Shown here piece after piece: positions 8,091-16,475 of a stretch of 64,000 nucleotides of DNA. Each line of letters opens with the position of its first letter. Position 1 is the first letter of the stretch. The stretch is from Clostridium_AM sp900759715 (lineage in GTDB: Bacteria > Bacillota > Clostridia > Clostridiales > Clostridiaceae). A model generated the notes under the pieces. It saw only the letters and a list, made by a program, of their open reading frames with translations. It did not search any database and was not told where the DNA came from. A program made the position numbers and the translations under genes. Location of the stretch: NCBI GenBank assembly GCA_900759715.1, contig CAAEXF010000054.1, positions 1 through 64,000 of the forward strand, read 5' to 3'.

Positions 8091-8735
8091 TTATATCAAG
8101 GTACTAGCAATTCTTAAAAATGTACTATATAAGTAATGCGACGGAATTCCAACAATATAAGTTGAAATTGGAGTTGCTATAAAAAGTATTAGTATAATCA
8201 TCTGATATTTATATATAGAATCCGATATCTTATAGTAAGTCGATGGAAATAAATCTCTCAGCACATGAAATCCATCTAATCCAGGAAGTGGTATTAAATT
8301 AAAGACAAAAAGCATGCAATTTATTTGTATTATTGCAGCTAGTATGCTACCAACAACTCCATATAATAGAGGTACTCCTTTCATACCAAAAAAACCGAAT
8401 TTAGATAGAAGTACTACTAATATAGCGCCTAAAAATGCCACAATTAAATTAGCAATTGGTCCAGCTATGGAAACTTTTAGATCATCCTTATATCTATTTT
8501 TAAAAGCACTAGGATTTGTTTCCACAGGCCTTGCCCACCCAAATCCTACAACTAATATCATCAAAAATCCCATTAAATCTATATGAACAAATGGATTTAA
8601 GGTAAGTCTTCCTTGAAACTTTGGAGTCTTATCCCCAAGTCTGTCAGCTACAAATGCGTGTGCATATTCATGAAATGCAAAACCTATAAGTATGGCTGGT
8701 ATTATAAGTATTTTCTCAAGTAACCAGTTATTCAA
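8091..8735 (-). CDS. Site-2 protease family (M50) membrane metalloprotease
   Basis: This compact M50B-type protease has 214 residues and multiple transmembrane segments. HEYAHAFVADRLGD (HExxH zinc site, first quarter of the protein) and NLIPLPGLDGFHVL (NxxPxxxxDG, third zinc ligand) are both present. I chose the TTG at 8735, eight bases after AAGGGTGA. The longer open frame to 8855 would add 40 residues unlike the family. Members cleave membrane-embedded substrates, but this short form often lies apart from any known target. It is likely co-transcribed with trmB. Confidence 0.85.
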   Translation of the reverse strand: MNNWLLEKILIIPAILIGFAFHEYAHAFVADRLGDKTPKFQGRLTLNPFVHIDLMGFLMILVVGFGWARPVETNPSAFKNRYKDDLKVSIAGPIANLIVAFLGAILVVLLSKFGFFGMKGVPLLYGVVGSILAAIIQINCMLFVFNLIPLPGLDGFHVLRDLFPSTYYKISDSIYKYQMIILILFIATPISTYIVGIPSHYLYSTFLRIASTLI

Positions 8736-8901
8736 AATCAAATCACCCTTTCTTACATTATTACTACATTTAAACAAAATTACTTTCATTATAACAAAAG
8801 TATTGACATTACTCAATAAAGTGAAACTTACTTCAGTTTGCGCTTTAAACGCCAACTAAGTTTATTTACAGTAATCTAAACAAACAAATTAAAATTTACA
8901 A

Positions 8902-8935
8902 GGGATGCTAGAACAGAATTCTATCCTAACATCCC
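8902..8935 (-). terminator. Hairpin terminator after the membrane-anchored unknown gene
   Basis: GGGATG-TAG...CTA-CATCCC forms a long imperfect stem around GAATTC. It lies 20 bp after the stop of the leftward gene at 8955, and the minus strand continues with TTGTAAATTTTAATTTG. Confidence 0.6.
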
Positions 8936-8954
8936 ATAACAATTACAAATATCT

Positions 8955-9980
8955 TTAGTTAAATAGAGTTTTCACCATTTTTCCGTCACTTACTGATATT
9001 ATTCCATCAGTATATATTTGAATAAATCTTCCTTGGTAAATATACTCTTTTCCTGAAGCAACCTCTCTGACAACTCCCTTAAGGTTATCATTTATATAAA
9101 TCTTTCCTTGAGAACTCACATATATCGCATCTTTATCTACTGCAGTGCCTAAATCAATAGCTTGTAGAGAGTTTCTTCCTTCTTTTACACTGCCATAATA
9201 AATTTTACTAATCTTATCATCTTGAGTTTCACCAATATATACTCTGTCCTCATCATCTACAGCTATTAGTGAAGGATTGTTTACTCCATTTATATCAAGC
9301 GGTTCATCTTGTCCTGTTATATATATTCTATGATGAGTAAGATCCTCATATACAAGCTTATCTTCATGAGGAACTACTTTTATCTTTCCTATCATGTAAG
9401 CCATTGTATCTACTTTTTTCATTTCTTTCATTATATTAATCCAATATATACTACTTCTCTTACCACTGTTTGCTACTTTAACATATATAATATTTGTCAA
9501 AGGTGACGCTTGAATGTCCTCTACCTCTGCTTTGCTATCTGCCCAATCTAGTTCCTTAATATCTTCTTTAACATCTTTATCAACATCATAGTATGCTAAT
9601 TTGAAACTGGAGCCTTTTTTGCCTGCTTCTTTTTCTGCTATAAGCATTCTATTTCTATCTGGAAGCCATTTATAGAATGAAACCTGTACTCCATCCTCGA
9701 AATCTACTTTCTTTTCTTCTCCAGTTTTTGTATTTATTACTTTTAAAACATCTCCGTCATAGTAAGCTAAATATCTTGCATTAAAGGATGCATTAATATG
9801 AGTTGCATTATCAGGTATCTTCACCTCTGCATCTTGCTTTTTAACTTCGCTTTTTACAACTTTTTTAGTCTTGATAGATGTGTTTGTAGCTAAGAAATAT
9901 TTGTCGGCGTAGAAAAGACCTGCAAACTGTATGGTTAAAGATATAAGAATCCATAAAAAAATCCTTTTAAAAATCTTCAT
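8955..9980 (-). CDS. Membrane-anchored protein of unknown function, probable beta-propeller-like repeats
   Basis: This 341-residue protein has one N-terminal membrane segment (about residues 7-27) followed by an extracytoplasmic domain. That domain has recurring short motifs such as ARYLAYYDGDVLKVIN, NRMLIAEKEAG and DRVYIGETQDD, spaced like blades of a beta-propeller. I do not recognise a named family. The start ATG follows AAGGAGAGTAAGGA. It lies 42 bp downstream of the phosphodiester glycosidase gene and is probably co-transcribed, which suggests a shared role at the cell surface. Confidence 0.6.
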   Translation of the reverse strand: MKIFKRIFLWILISLTIQFAGLFYADKYFLATNTSIKTKKVVKSEVKKQDAEVKIPDNATHINASFNARYLAYYDGDVLKVINTKTGEEKKVDFEDGVQVSFYKWLPDRNRMLIAEKEAGKKGSSFKLAYYDVDKDVKEDIKELDWADSKAEVEDIQASPLTNIIYVKVANSGKRSSIYWINIMKEMKKVDTMAYMIGKIKVVPHEDKLVYEDLTHHRIYITGQDEPLDINGVNNPSLIAVDDEDRVYIGETQDDKISKIYYGSVKEGRNSLQAIDLGTAVDKDAIYVSSQGKIYINDNLKGVVREVASGKEYIYQGRFIQIYTDGIISVSDGKMVKTLFN

Positions 9981-10022
9981 TCCTTACTCTCCTTCTAATA
10001 ATTATCTTATTTACTTCCACAA

Positions 10023-11021
10023 TTATTTAACAAAAATGGCTGATGGAACTGATCTTTCTCCTAAAGGATCGCAAGGATTATTTATTACATCACCTTCATA
10101 ATACATTGTTGAAGATGATCCTCCATCTAAGTTTGTTGCATTAACAGCACCATATTGAAGCATTATATTTTCAACATCTTTCAGCGTAGCTCCTACACTC
10201 GTAGTTTGTCTTCCATCAATAACTAATAAAAGTATAGCTCCATCTTTTCTTTGCCCAATAGCTGTTCTAGGAGCTATTCCCCATCCTCCGTCACCGGATT
10301 TTATAGTACCTTTACCATTTACTACTAGTGCAGGTCCAAAAGAAATAGCTTCTGTAGCACCAAGTTCATTTAGTTCTTTTAAGCTATGCGGCCCAACTAA
10401 AAGCGCTCCACTTTTAGTAATAGCCACTACATCTCTTTCTTCATCTTCCTTTAAATCATTGTAAAGTATTTTCCCATTACTCATAAGTATTCCAACAGGC
10501 TTTCCACCGGTTCCTGTCCATTTACTATCTCCAGATGAGCTATCTGTAAAGCCTCCACCATTGACTGCAGCTACTGCTCCATTATCTCTAGCTATCTGAC
10601 TTGTTAATTCTCCTTCAACACCTAATTTTTTGCTATAACCTACTTTAACTCTAGTAGGATCATGTACAATTAACATGTATCCTTTAAACTTTCTTCCATC
10701 ACTAATATCTTCTCTTTCAATATTACTATCATGAGTATTTTTAAAATTTATAGGTGCATTATCCTGCTGAATAGTTTCAACAACATTTTCCCCTAAAATT
10801 TTATTTATTTCTTCATCTGATAAAAATAATTTAGCTATATATTGATGGCTAAGTGTTGTCATAGCAGCACCTACTACTGTCTTCTTTACGTTTTCAAATG
10901 GCCCATGAAATACTATTAAAGGCGCAGTAATACCCGTAAATATCATCTCAAAAATCAAAAAACCTAAGATCAATTTCCAAATTGACTTTTTCTTAGTTCC
11001 TTCGGTTTTTCTCTTATTCAT
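10023..11021 (-). CDS. Phosphodiester glycosidase family protein (NAGPA domain), membrane-anchored
   Basis: This 332-residue protein has an N-terminal membrane anchor (about residues 16-40) and a C-terminal NAGPA/DUF2233 domain. Hallmarks are NGGGFTDSSSGDS, GWGIAPRTAIGQRKDGAILLLVIDGRQ and the C-terminal NATNLDGGSSSTMYYEG. Relatives remove sugar-phosphodiester caps or act in exopolysaccharide and spore-surface metabolism. It is followed by the membrane-anchored unknown gene and probably forms a two-gene operon with it. The exact substrate is unknown. Confidence 0.85.
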   Translation of the reverse strand: MNKRKTEGTKKKSIWKLILGFLIFEMIFTGITAPLIVFHGPFENVKKTVVGAAMTTLSHQYIAKLFLSDEEINKILGENVVETIQQDNAPINFKNTHDSNIEREDISDGRKFKGYMLIVHDPTRVKVGYSKKLGVEGELTSQIARDNGAVAAVNGGGFTDSSSGDSKWTGTGGKPVGILMSNGKILYNDLKEDEERDVVAITKSGALLVGPHSLKELNELGATEAISFGPALVVNGKGTIKSGDGGWGIAPRTAIGQRKDGAILLLVIDGRQTTSVGATLKDVENIMLQYGAVNATNLDGGSSSTMYYEGDVINNPCDPLGERSVPSAIFVK

Positions 11022-11134
11022 TCGTTAAACCTACCCTTTCTAAATTTAATACCTTACAACATTGTACAATAAATGATATATTTTTTAAATAGAAATAGTT
11101 ATAAATATAGCAAAAACTTTGTCATTTAAAAATT

Positions 11135-11191
11135 AAACATCCAAAAAGACATAATTCTGGTTAAAACCTTCTTAATGCTTTTTGGATGTTT
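11135..11191 (-). terminator. Hairpin terminator after the PIN-PhoH gene
   Basis: AAACATCCAAAAAG (11135-11148) pairs with CTTTTTGGATGTTT (11178-11191). The minus strand continues with AATTTTTAAATG. The hairpin lies about 50 bp after the stop at 11243. Confidence 0.75.
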
Positions 11192-11242
11192 AATTTCTCA
11201 TATATTTTTAATTGTTTTATAAATTTAGCAATATTACTACAC

Positions 11243-12619
11243 TTAAAGCCTTTTTGAAGCTTCATAAGCTAATGGAGACCTTTCACATTCGTCATATTTT
11301 AAAGTTACTTGATAACACAGAGCACTTCCTTTCATTTTTTCTGATGCATAGCACAGTCCATTTGATCTAGAGTCTAAAAATGGATGATCTATCTGTTCTG
11401 GATCTCCTATCAAAATAAGCTTTGTACCGACTCCAACTCTAGTTATGATAGATTTTACCTGCTTTGGCGTAAGATTTTGTGCTTCATCTATAATAACCCA
11501 ATTTTTAACTATAGATCTTCCTCTTAAATATGCAACTGCTTCTGTAGTTATAATTCTTCTATCAAATAACTCTTTTATTTTATCTGATAATTCTTTTTCA
11601 TTTTTATATCTTTCCTTCTCATCTGAATCCACCAATATCTCTAGATTATCCAATATCGGCCTCATAAAAGGTGCTATTTTTTCCTGTTCTGTTCCAGGCA
11701 AGAATCCTATATCCTCATCCATTGTAACATTAGGCCTGCAAACTAAAATCCTTCTAAATTGATCTTTTCCTTCTTCCATAATCTTGTCTAAACCTACTGC
11801 AAGTGAAAAAAGCGTCTTGGCAGTACCAGCTGGGCCTTTTATTATTACTAATGGAGCCTTTTCTGCATCTGTGTATAATGCTTCTAGTATAAACCTTTGT
11901 CCTACATTTCTAGCATTAACGCCTAGTGGTATATTATCTTTATAATATAGTTGTACTATTCTATTTCCATCAAACCTTCCCAATGCTGTTTGTTTTGGGT
12001 TATGGAGGCAGTGTATTATAATAAATTGATTGTTGTCTAAATTGGGTTTCAAGTATTCATCAAGCTCAACTGAATAATATAACAGATCATCTATACTCAT
12101 AAATTTTTTACGGTAAAATTCTGATATTTTCTCAGATGTTGCATAAACATCCATACGTCCCGTATATTGACTTTCATGCTCTGGAACAACTTTTTCATGA
12201 AAGTCCTCTACATCTATATCAACTGTATCAGCTTTAATTCTTTCAAAGGTATCTTTTGTAATCAAGCAAACATTTTTCCCTTGCTCCTTTAGACCTTTGC
12301 ATACCTGTATTATTCTGTTATCAGGCTTAGCTTTGTCCCAAGATGATGGAATTTGTGTATCATAATGATTCATTTCAACCCTAAGCTTTCCACCACCGGG
12401 GAGTTCTACCCCCTTATTGAGATTACCTTCTTTTCTAAGACTGTCTATCAACCTTGCCGCATGTCTCGCATTAGCTCCAAGGTCATTTTTGTCTTTCTTA
12501 AAACTGTCTAACTCCTCAAGGACAACCTCAGGTATGACTACATCATTATCTCCAAAGGTAAAAATTGCTCCTGGTGAGTACAGAATAACATTGGTATCTA
12601 AAACATAGGTCTTCTTCAA
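11243..12619 (-). CDS. PIN-domain / PhoH-domain ATPase (PhoH2 family)
   Basis: This roughly 458-residue protein joins a PIN ribonuclease domain (about 1-140; YVLDTNVILYSP with conserved acidic residues) to a PhoH P-loop ATPase. Walker A is GPAGTAKT (about 262-269) and Walker B is VIIDEAQN; a GDPEQIDHP motif follows. PhoH2 proteins are RNA-unwinding ribonucleases. I chose the TTG at 12619, seven bases after AAGGAGG. The ATG at 12625 is too close to that ribosome site. The leader contains a structured repeat whose end (CCGACT) directly abuts the ribosome binding site. Confidence 0.88.
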   Translation of the reverse strand: MKKTYVLDTNVILYSPGAIFTFGDNDVVIPEVVLEELDSFKKDKNDLGANARHAARLIDSLRKEGNLNKGVELPGGGKLRVEMNHYDTQIPSSWDKAKPDNRIIQVCKGLKEQGKNVCLITKDTFERIKADTVDIDVEDFHEKVVPEHESQYTGRMDVYATSEKISEFYRKKFMSIDDLLYYSVELDEYLKPNLDNNQFIIIHCLHNPKQTALGRFDGNRIVQLYYKDNIPLGVNARNVGQRFILEALYTDAEKAPLVIIKGPAGTAKTLFSLAVGLDKIMEEGKDQFRRILVCRPNVTMDEDIGFLPGTEQEKIAPFMRPILDNLEILVDSDEKERYKNEKELSDKIKELFDRRIITTEAVAYLRGRSIVKNWVIIDEAQNLTPKQVKSIITRVGVGTKLILIGDPEQIDHPFLDSRSNGLCYASEKMKGSALCYQVTLKYDECERSPLAYEASKRL

Positions 12620-12633
12620 AATCATTCCTCCTT

Positions 12634-12715
12634 CCAGTCGGAAGACTGAGCAATTAAGATTACTCGCTCCCGCTCGCTAATTGCTCGTTAAAGCCCATTT
12701 AGGGCTTTAACCTTC
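12634..12715 (-). repeat. Structured intergenic element (CTAAATG-hairpin family), copy 1
   Basis: Read on the minus strand: a hairpin TTAAAGCCC-TAAAT-GGGCTTTAA (12710-12688), then CGAGCAATTA paired with TAATTGCTC around a GAGCGGGAGCGAG loop, then AGTCTTCCGACT ending at the PhoH ribosome binding site. The same order of parts occurs at 14650-14797 and, in a variant form, near 50150. Stem sequences differ between copies but remain complementary. Confidence 0.7.
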
Positions 12716-12794
12716 CCTCTTCCATTACTACTATTATATTCAGCTAATTTAATAAATGTATTAAAATTTATTAAATTAATATTTTATTATAAAA

Positions 12795-12821
12795 AAATAA
12801 CAGGTATATAACCTGTTATTT
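12795..12821 (-). terminator. Hairpin terminator overlapping the znuA stop codon
   Basis: AAATAACAGGT pairs perfectly with ACCTGTTATTT, and a run of seven Ts follows on the minus strand. The stem includes the last codons of znuA. Confidence 0.85.
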
Positions 12822-13748
12822 CAGACTCTCATAAACCTTTTCTAAATTTTCTTTCATGCTTTGTAAATAATCTTTTCCATCCTCTTGACTTTCTGTAGTA
12901 TATATTTTTTCAACTTTTGCGTTAACCTCTTTAGCTAAAGTTTCTGATACTTTTGGGCTAGCCATATCTTCCATAAATATAGTTTTGACATTATTCTTTT
13001 TACAGTAGTCTATAAGCTCCTGCATTCTTTTTGGAGTTGGCTCTCCCTCAGCAAATACATTTTCTACGCTATTTTGATTTAAATTAAAGTCCCTACAGAA
13101 ATACGCAAATGCCGCATGACCAGTTACAAAGTTTTTATTTTTAACTCCACTAAATTTCTGTTTATATTCACTTAACATAGCATCAAGCTTAGATGCAAAC
13201 TCATTATAGTTTTTTTCATAGTAGTCTTTATTTGATGGATCAACTTTAATTAGCGCTTCTTCTATGTTCTTTGATTCTATTTTAGCCATACTTAAACTTA
13301 TCCATGTATGTGGGTCATATTGTCCATGCTCCTTTATGGAATCTTCATCTGTATTTTTTATTGGATCACAACCTTTAGATGCTTCGACCACCACTAAGTC
13401 CTTATTATTTACTGCATTTAAAGATTTATCCACCCATCCTTCCATTCCAAATCCGTTGTATATAAATATTTGAGCCTTACTTAAGTTTGCTAAATCTTTA
13501 GGCTTTGGTTCAAAATCATGAGGTTCTGTTCCATTAGGCACGATTACTTGAACATCAACCTTATCCTTTCCCACTGCTTTTGCAAACTGTGACAATGCAT
13601 TAAAACTTGTCATTACTTTAATTTTTTTATCATTACTTTCAAAAGTATTTTTATCTTTTGCAGAGGCATCCCCACTCTTATTTCCACAGGCCGTTAAGCT
13701 AAGTATGAGAAATAGTGTTATTACAAGCAGCCCCATTTTCTTTATCAT
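12816..13748 (-). CDS. znuA: Zinc/manganese ABC transporter substrate-binding lipoprotein
   Basis: This 310-residue cluster A-I binding protein has a lipobox (LSLTACGN, Cys about 21) that places it on the outer face of the membrane. Metal-ligand regions are visible: NGTEPHDFEPKP, HGQYDPHTWISL, FVTGHAAFAYF and the C-terminal IFMEDMASPK. There is no long His-rich loop, only a short acidic segment. It is divergent from znuC with a 215-bp shared control region, an unusual split since the binding protein is often co-directional. Zinc is more likely than manganese, judging by the three-His pattern, but this is not proven. Confidence 0.88.
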   Translation of the reverse strand: MIKKMGLLVITLFLILSLTACGNKSGDASAKDKNTFESNDKKIKVMTSFNALSQFAKAVGKDKVDVQVIVPNGTEPHDFEPKPKDLANLSKAQIFIYNGFGMEGWVDKSLNAVNNKDLVVVEASKGCDPIKNTDEDSIKEHGQYDPHTWISLSMAKIESKNIEEALIKVDPSNKDYYEKNYNEFASKLDAMLSEYKQKFSGVKNKNFVTGHAAFAYFCRDFNLNQNSVENVFAEGEPTPKRMQELIDYCKKNNVKTIFMEDMASPKVSETLAKEVNAKVEKIYTTESQEDGKDYLQSMKENLEKVYESLK

Positions 13749-13769
13749 AATATATCAGCCTCCTGATTT

Positions 13770-13792
13770 TTATTATTTATATTAAATAATAA
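13770..13792. promoter_or_regulatory. Perfect palindrome in the znuA leader, candidate metalloregulator operator
   Basis: TTATTATTTA-TAT-TAAATAATAA is a perfect 10-bp-arm palindrome between the znuA promoter and its ribosome site. It is AT-only and resembles Fur-superfamily operators in style, but it does not match the usual Bacillus Zur box. Confidence 0.45.
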
Positions 13793-13834
13793 ATATTTTT
13801 TAAGTGTAGTTGCAAATAATTTGCATCTGGATAT

Positions 13835-13863
13835 ATAATAATATTGTATGTTTTTTTTGTCAA
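13835..13863 (-). promoter_or_regulatory. znuA promoter
   Basis: On the minus strand TTGACA (13863-13858), a 17-bp spacer and TATTAT (13840-13835) form a near-consensus sigma-A promoter about 85 bp upstream of the znuA start. Confidence 0.7.
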
Positions 13864-13881
13864 TGATATTTAATAGTATTA

Positions 13882-13929
13882 TTGTTTATTGAATACATTA
13901 TGTAATATAATAGTTATTATTTACATAAT
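13882..13929 (+). promoter_or_regulatory. znuC promoter with flanking inverted repeat
   Basis: TTGTTT (13882-13887), an 18-bp spacer and TATAAT (13906-13911) form the rightward promoter. ATTATGTAA (13897-13905) and TTACATAAT (13921-13929) are inverted copies on both sides of the -10 box, as for a repressor site. The AGGAGG ribosome site and ATG follow at 13963. Confidence 0.6.
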
Positions 13930-13962
13930 TTTGAAAAATATAAAACAGGAGGAAACTTATTT

Positions 13963-14616
13963 ATGGTTGAAATTAAAAATTTAAATTTTTCATATACAGG
14001 AAACGAACCATATATACTTAATAATGTAAACTTAAATATACGGGATGGAAGTTATGTATCTATACTTGGCGAAAATGGTAGTGCAAAAACTACTCTTTTA
14101 AAGCTTGTATTAAATTTGCTCAATCCTTCTAGTGGAAATATAGCTTTACATACTGATAGAATTGGATATGTTCCCCAAAGAGTTGAAAGTTTTAACTCTC
14201 AATTTCCTATCACTGTTACTGAAATGCTAAGCTGTCATATGAAAATTTTAAGGCTGAAAAATCTAAAAACAATTCATAGAAGTTTAGACGCTGTAGGAAT
14301 GGAAAGTTTTCAGCATACTCTAATAGGAGATATGTCTGGTGGACAGCAACAAAAAATATTCATTGCTCGAGCTTTAATGGGTAATCCCAAATTACTGATA
14401 CTTGATGAGCCATCTACTGGTATTGATATACAAAGTCAAAAAGAAATATACGGCATAATTAAACATTTGAATGTACATTTAGGCATAACAGTATTAGCTG
14501 TAGAACATAATCTTAAAGCTTCTTTAGATTGTTCCACACATATTTGCATTATGGATAGCGGTTCTGCAAGTTTATATACAATAGAAGAATATAAAAGAAT
14601 TATAAGGGTTTCTTAG
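13963..14616 (+). CDS. znuC: Zinc ABC transporter ATP-binding protein
   Basis: This 217-residue ABC ATPase is of the metal type. Its parts are Walker A region GENGSAKTTLLK (about residues 35-46), Q-loop YVPQR, signature DMSGGQQQK, Walker B LLILDEPSTGID and the H-loop AVEHN. In Walker A the usual glycine before the lysine is alanine. The start follows AGGAGGAAACTTATTT. Its permease partner follows 200 bp downstream, separated by a nested structured repeat. It energises import of zinc delivered by ZnuA. Confidence 0.9.
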   Translation: MVEIKNLNFSYTGNEPYILNNVNLNIRDGSYVSILGENGSAKTTLLKLVLNLLNPSSGNIALHTDRIGYVPQRVESFNSQFPITVTEMLSCHMKILRLKNLKTIHRSLDAVGMESFQHTLIGDMSGGQQQKIFIARALMGNPKLLILDEPSTGIDIQSQKEIYGIIKHLNVHLGITVLAVEHNLKASLDCSTHICIMDSGSASLYTIEEYKRIIRVS

Positions 14617-14649
14617 TTAACATAACGAGTTGTCAAAACAAAAATTATT

Positions 14650-14797
14650 TTGGAGGTTAAAGTCCTAAATGGACTTTAACGGGTAATTTTGCTAGGTAAA
14701 AGTTCTAAATGAACTTTTACGGGTAACTTTTGAGCGAAAGCGAAAATCTTAAGTTACCCAGTGCCCGAAGAGAAACAAGCAAAATTACCCAGTGTCC
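14650..14797 (+). repeat. Structured intergenic element (CTAAATG-hairpin family), copy 2 nested inside copy 3
   Basis: The outer unit starts with hairpin TTAAAGTCC-TAAAT-GGACTTTAA, then GGGTAATTTTGC, whose partner GCAAAATTACCC lies near 14777-14789 and is followed by AGTGTCCCGACT. Between these arms is a second complete unit: hairpin TAAAAGTTC-TAAAT-GAACTTTTA, GGGTAACTT ... AAGTTACCC, then AGTGCCCGA. One unit has evidently inserted into another. The outer end directly abuts AAAAGGAGG, the znuB ribosome site. Confidence 0.75.
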
Positions 14798-14816
14798 CGA
14801 CTAAAAGGAGGAAAAA

Positions 14817-15608
14817 ATGTTACAGTATGGTTTTATGCAAAATGCAATTATTGCAGGAGTATTTATATCTATTTTATGTCCTGCAGTAGGTGTTTTTCTT
14901 GTGCTTAAGAGATATTCTATGATGGGGGATGCTTTATCTCATGCTTCTTTTGCAGGAGTCGCTTTAGGACTAATTCTTGGATATAATCCGATAATTTGCG
15001 CTTTTATATTTACCTCCATATGTGCTCTTTTAATTGAGCTTTTGAGAGATTATTATAAGAAATACGCTGAATTAATACTTGTAATTGTTATGACCTTATC
15101 TATAGGTATAGCCATTACATTAATAAGTACTGGTAAAACTAATGCTAATGTTAACTCTTATTTGTTTGGAAGTATATTAACAGTTTCAAAAAATGAGCTT
15201 TATACAATTTTTGCACTGAGCATTATCTCAGTTATAGCTCTTTCATTACTTTACAATCATCTTCTTTATATAACTTTTGATGAAAATGGGGCAAAAATTG
15301 CTGGAGTAAAGGTTAGACTTATAAACTACCTTTTTGCCATACTTGTTGGTGCAACAGTCTCCGTATCTATAAGAATAATGGGTATCTTAGTCATATCATC
15401 TATGATAGCAATGCCTGTTGCTGCAGCTCTTCAATTACACAAAGGATTTAAAACCACATTAATATTTTCTATAATTTTTGGATTCATAGATATTGTTGTT
15501 GGATTATTTCTGTCCTATTTTATTAATAGTGCTCCAGGAGGAACTATAGCTTTAACATCTGTGGCGCTACTTCTCATAGTACTATTAAGTAAAAAAACTA
15601 TAAGTTAA
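14817..15608 (+). CDS. znuB: Zinc ABC transporter permease
   Basis: This 263-residue membrane protein of the ABC-3 family has about eight hydrophobic segments. It contains the N-terminal GVFLVLKRYSMMGDALSHASFAGVALG region that contacts the ATPase and the mid-protein GVKVRLINYLFAILVGATVSVSIRIMG segment. Its start is the ATG at 14817 after AAAAGGAGGAAAAA. It forms the channel of the ZnuABC importer and is co-directional with znuC. Confidence 0.92.
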   Translation: MLQYGFMQNAIIAGVFISILCPAVGVFLVLKRYSMMGDALSHASFAGVALGLILGYNPIICAFIFTSICALLIELLRDYYKKYAELILVIVMTLSIGIAITLISTGKTNANVNSYLFGSILTVSKNELYTIFALSIISVIALSLLYNHLLYITFDENGAKIAGVKVRLINYLFAILVGATVSVSIRIMGILVISSMIAMPVAAALQLHKGFKTTLIFSIIFGFIDIVVGLFLSYFINSAPGGTIALTSVALLLIVLLSKKTIS

Positions 15609-15636
15609 ATTTGAGATCTTAGAATACTTTACTAAA

Positions 15637-15672
15637 AAAGAGCAGAATGATATTAAGTTATCTCTGCTCTTT
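15637..15672. terminator. Bidirectional terminator between znuB and the DUF3793-like gene
   Basis: AAAGAGCAGA pairs with TCTGCTCTTT across a 16-nt loop. An A-run lies before it and it overlaps the end of the convergent gene, so it can serve both. Confidence 0.75.
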
Positions 15673-16300
15673 AATACATTATTACCTCTCTCTCTTTATT
15701 TTTTACAATTAAAGATGGGGGCATGCCTTGTAGTACAGACTTAACTATAGTATATTTTGCATTATCATAGTTGATAAACTTTTTCTCAGCATTATAAACA
15801 TTATCATAAACCTTCCAATATCCAGATAGCAGACTCTTTTGATCAGAATCCTCCATAAAACAAACCACATCTCTCAATGGAAACCCTAGAAATATTCCCA
15901 TTTCATGCGGACAAAAGTATTTAAATCTTTCCTTCAGTAATTGCAGCATCTCATCTACACTTAAGTTTTTGTCATAACCAAATTGCTTTAAAAACTTTAT
16001 ATTTTCATCCTGATAAATAATTTTAGAAAGCATATCCCTGTCATAAATAAATAAAGTTTTACTTTCAAATCTTTTCTTTATTTCGTATATCTCTAGTTCA
16101 CTTATAGATAAAAAATCTTCTCTATATCTTTCCCACAATAAGTTCAAGTTTCTCTTGTTCTTACCTAATGTAATTATACAGGATGGTTTATCGCTTAGTA
16201 ATGTAGGCGCTACATGATAGAGAATAACGCCAAATAAATACTCTTTGTCATTCATGTTCTTCAACTTATCCATATATTCTTCTAGTGGTGATTTATTCAT
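15671..16300 (-). CDS. DUF3793-like protein of unknown function
   Basis: This roughly 209-residue soluble protein has the features I associate with the clostridial DUF3793 family: YHVAPTLLSDKPSCIITL near the N-terminus, FKYFCPHEMGIFLGFPLRDVVCFME in the middle and GYWKVYDNV toward the end. No catalytic function is known to me. I chose the ATG at 16300, nine bases after AAAGGTAG; an in-frame ATG at 16309 is too close to that site. It is convergent with znuB and lies near metal-transport genes, which may hint at metal-related expression but does not show it. Confidence 0.7.
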   Translation of the reverse strand: MNKSPLEEYMDKLKNMNDKEYLFGVILYHVAPTLLSDKPSCIITLGKNKRNLNLLWERYREDFLSISELEIYEIKKRFESKTLFIYDRDMLSKIIYQDENIKFLKQFGYDKNLSVDEMLQLLKERFKYFCPHEMGIFLGFPLRDVVCFMEDSDQKSLLSGYWKVYDNVYNAEKKFINYDNAKYTIVKSVLQGMPPSLIVKNKEREVIMY

Positions 16301-16404
16301 AATAATCATCTACCTTTTAATAGTGTTTTTTAGTTTTCCCTATGTAGAAAAAAATATAAATAACAATACATGGATAAAATTTCACTAATCAGGATATAAA
16401 AATT

Positions 16405-16430
16405 GCTCCCTAGTTTTAAAACTAGGGAGC
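16405..16430 (-). terminator. Terminator after the YitT gene (perfect 26-bp palindrome)
   Basis: GCTCCCTAGTTTT pairs with AAAACTAGGGAGC without mismatch; AATTTTTATATCC follows on the minus strand. Confidence 0.8.
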
Positions 16431-16475
16431 GCAAACTACCATCTGGGGGATGATAAATTCTAGCAATATTGAATT

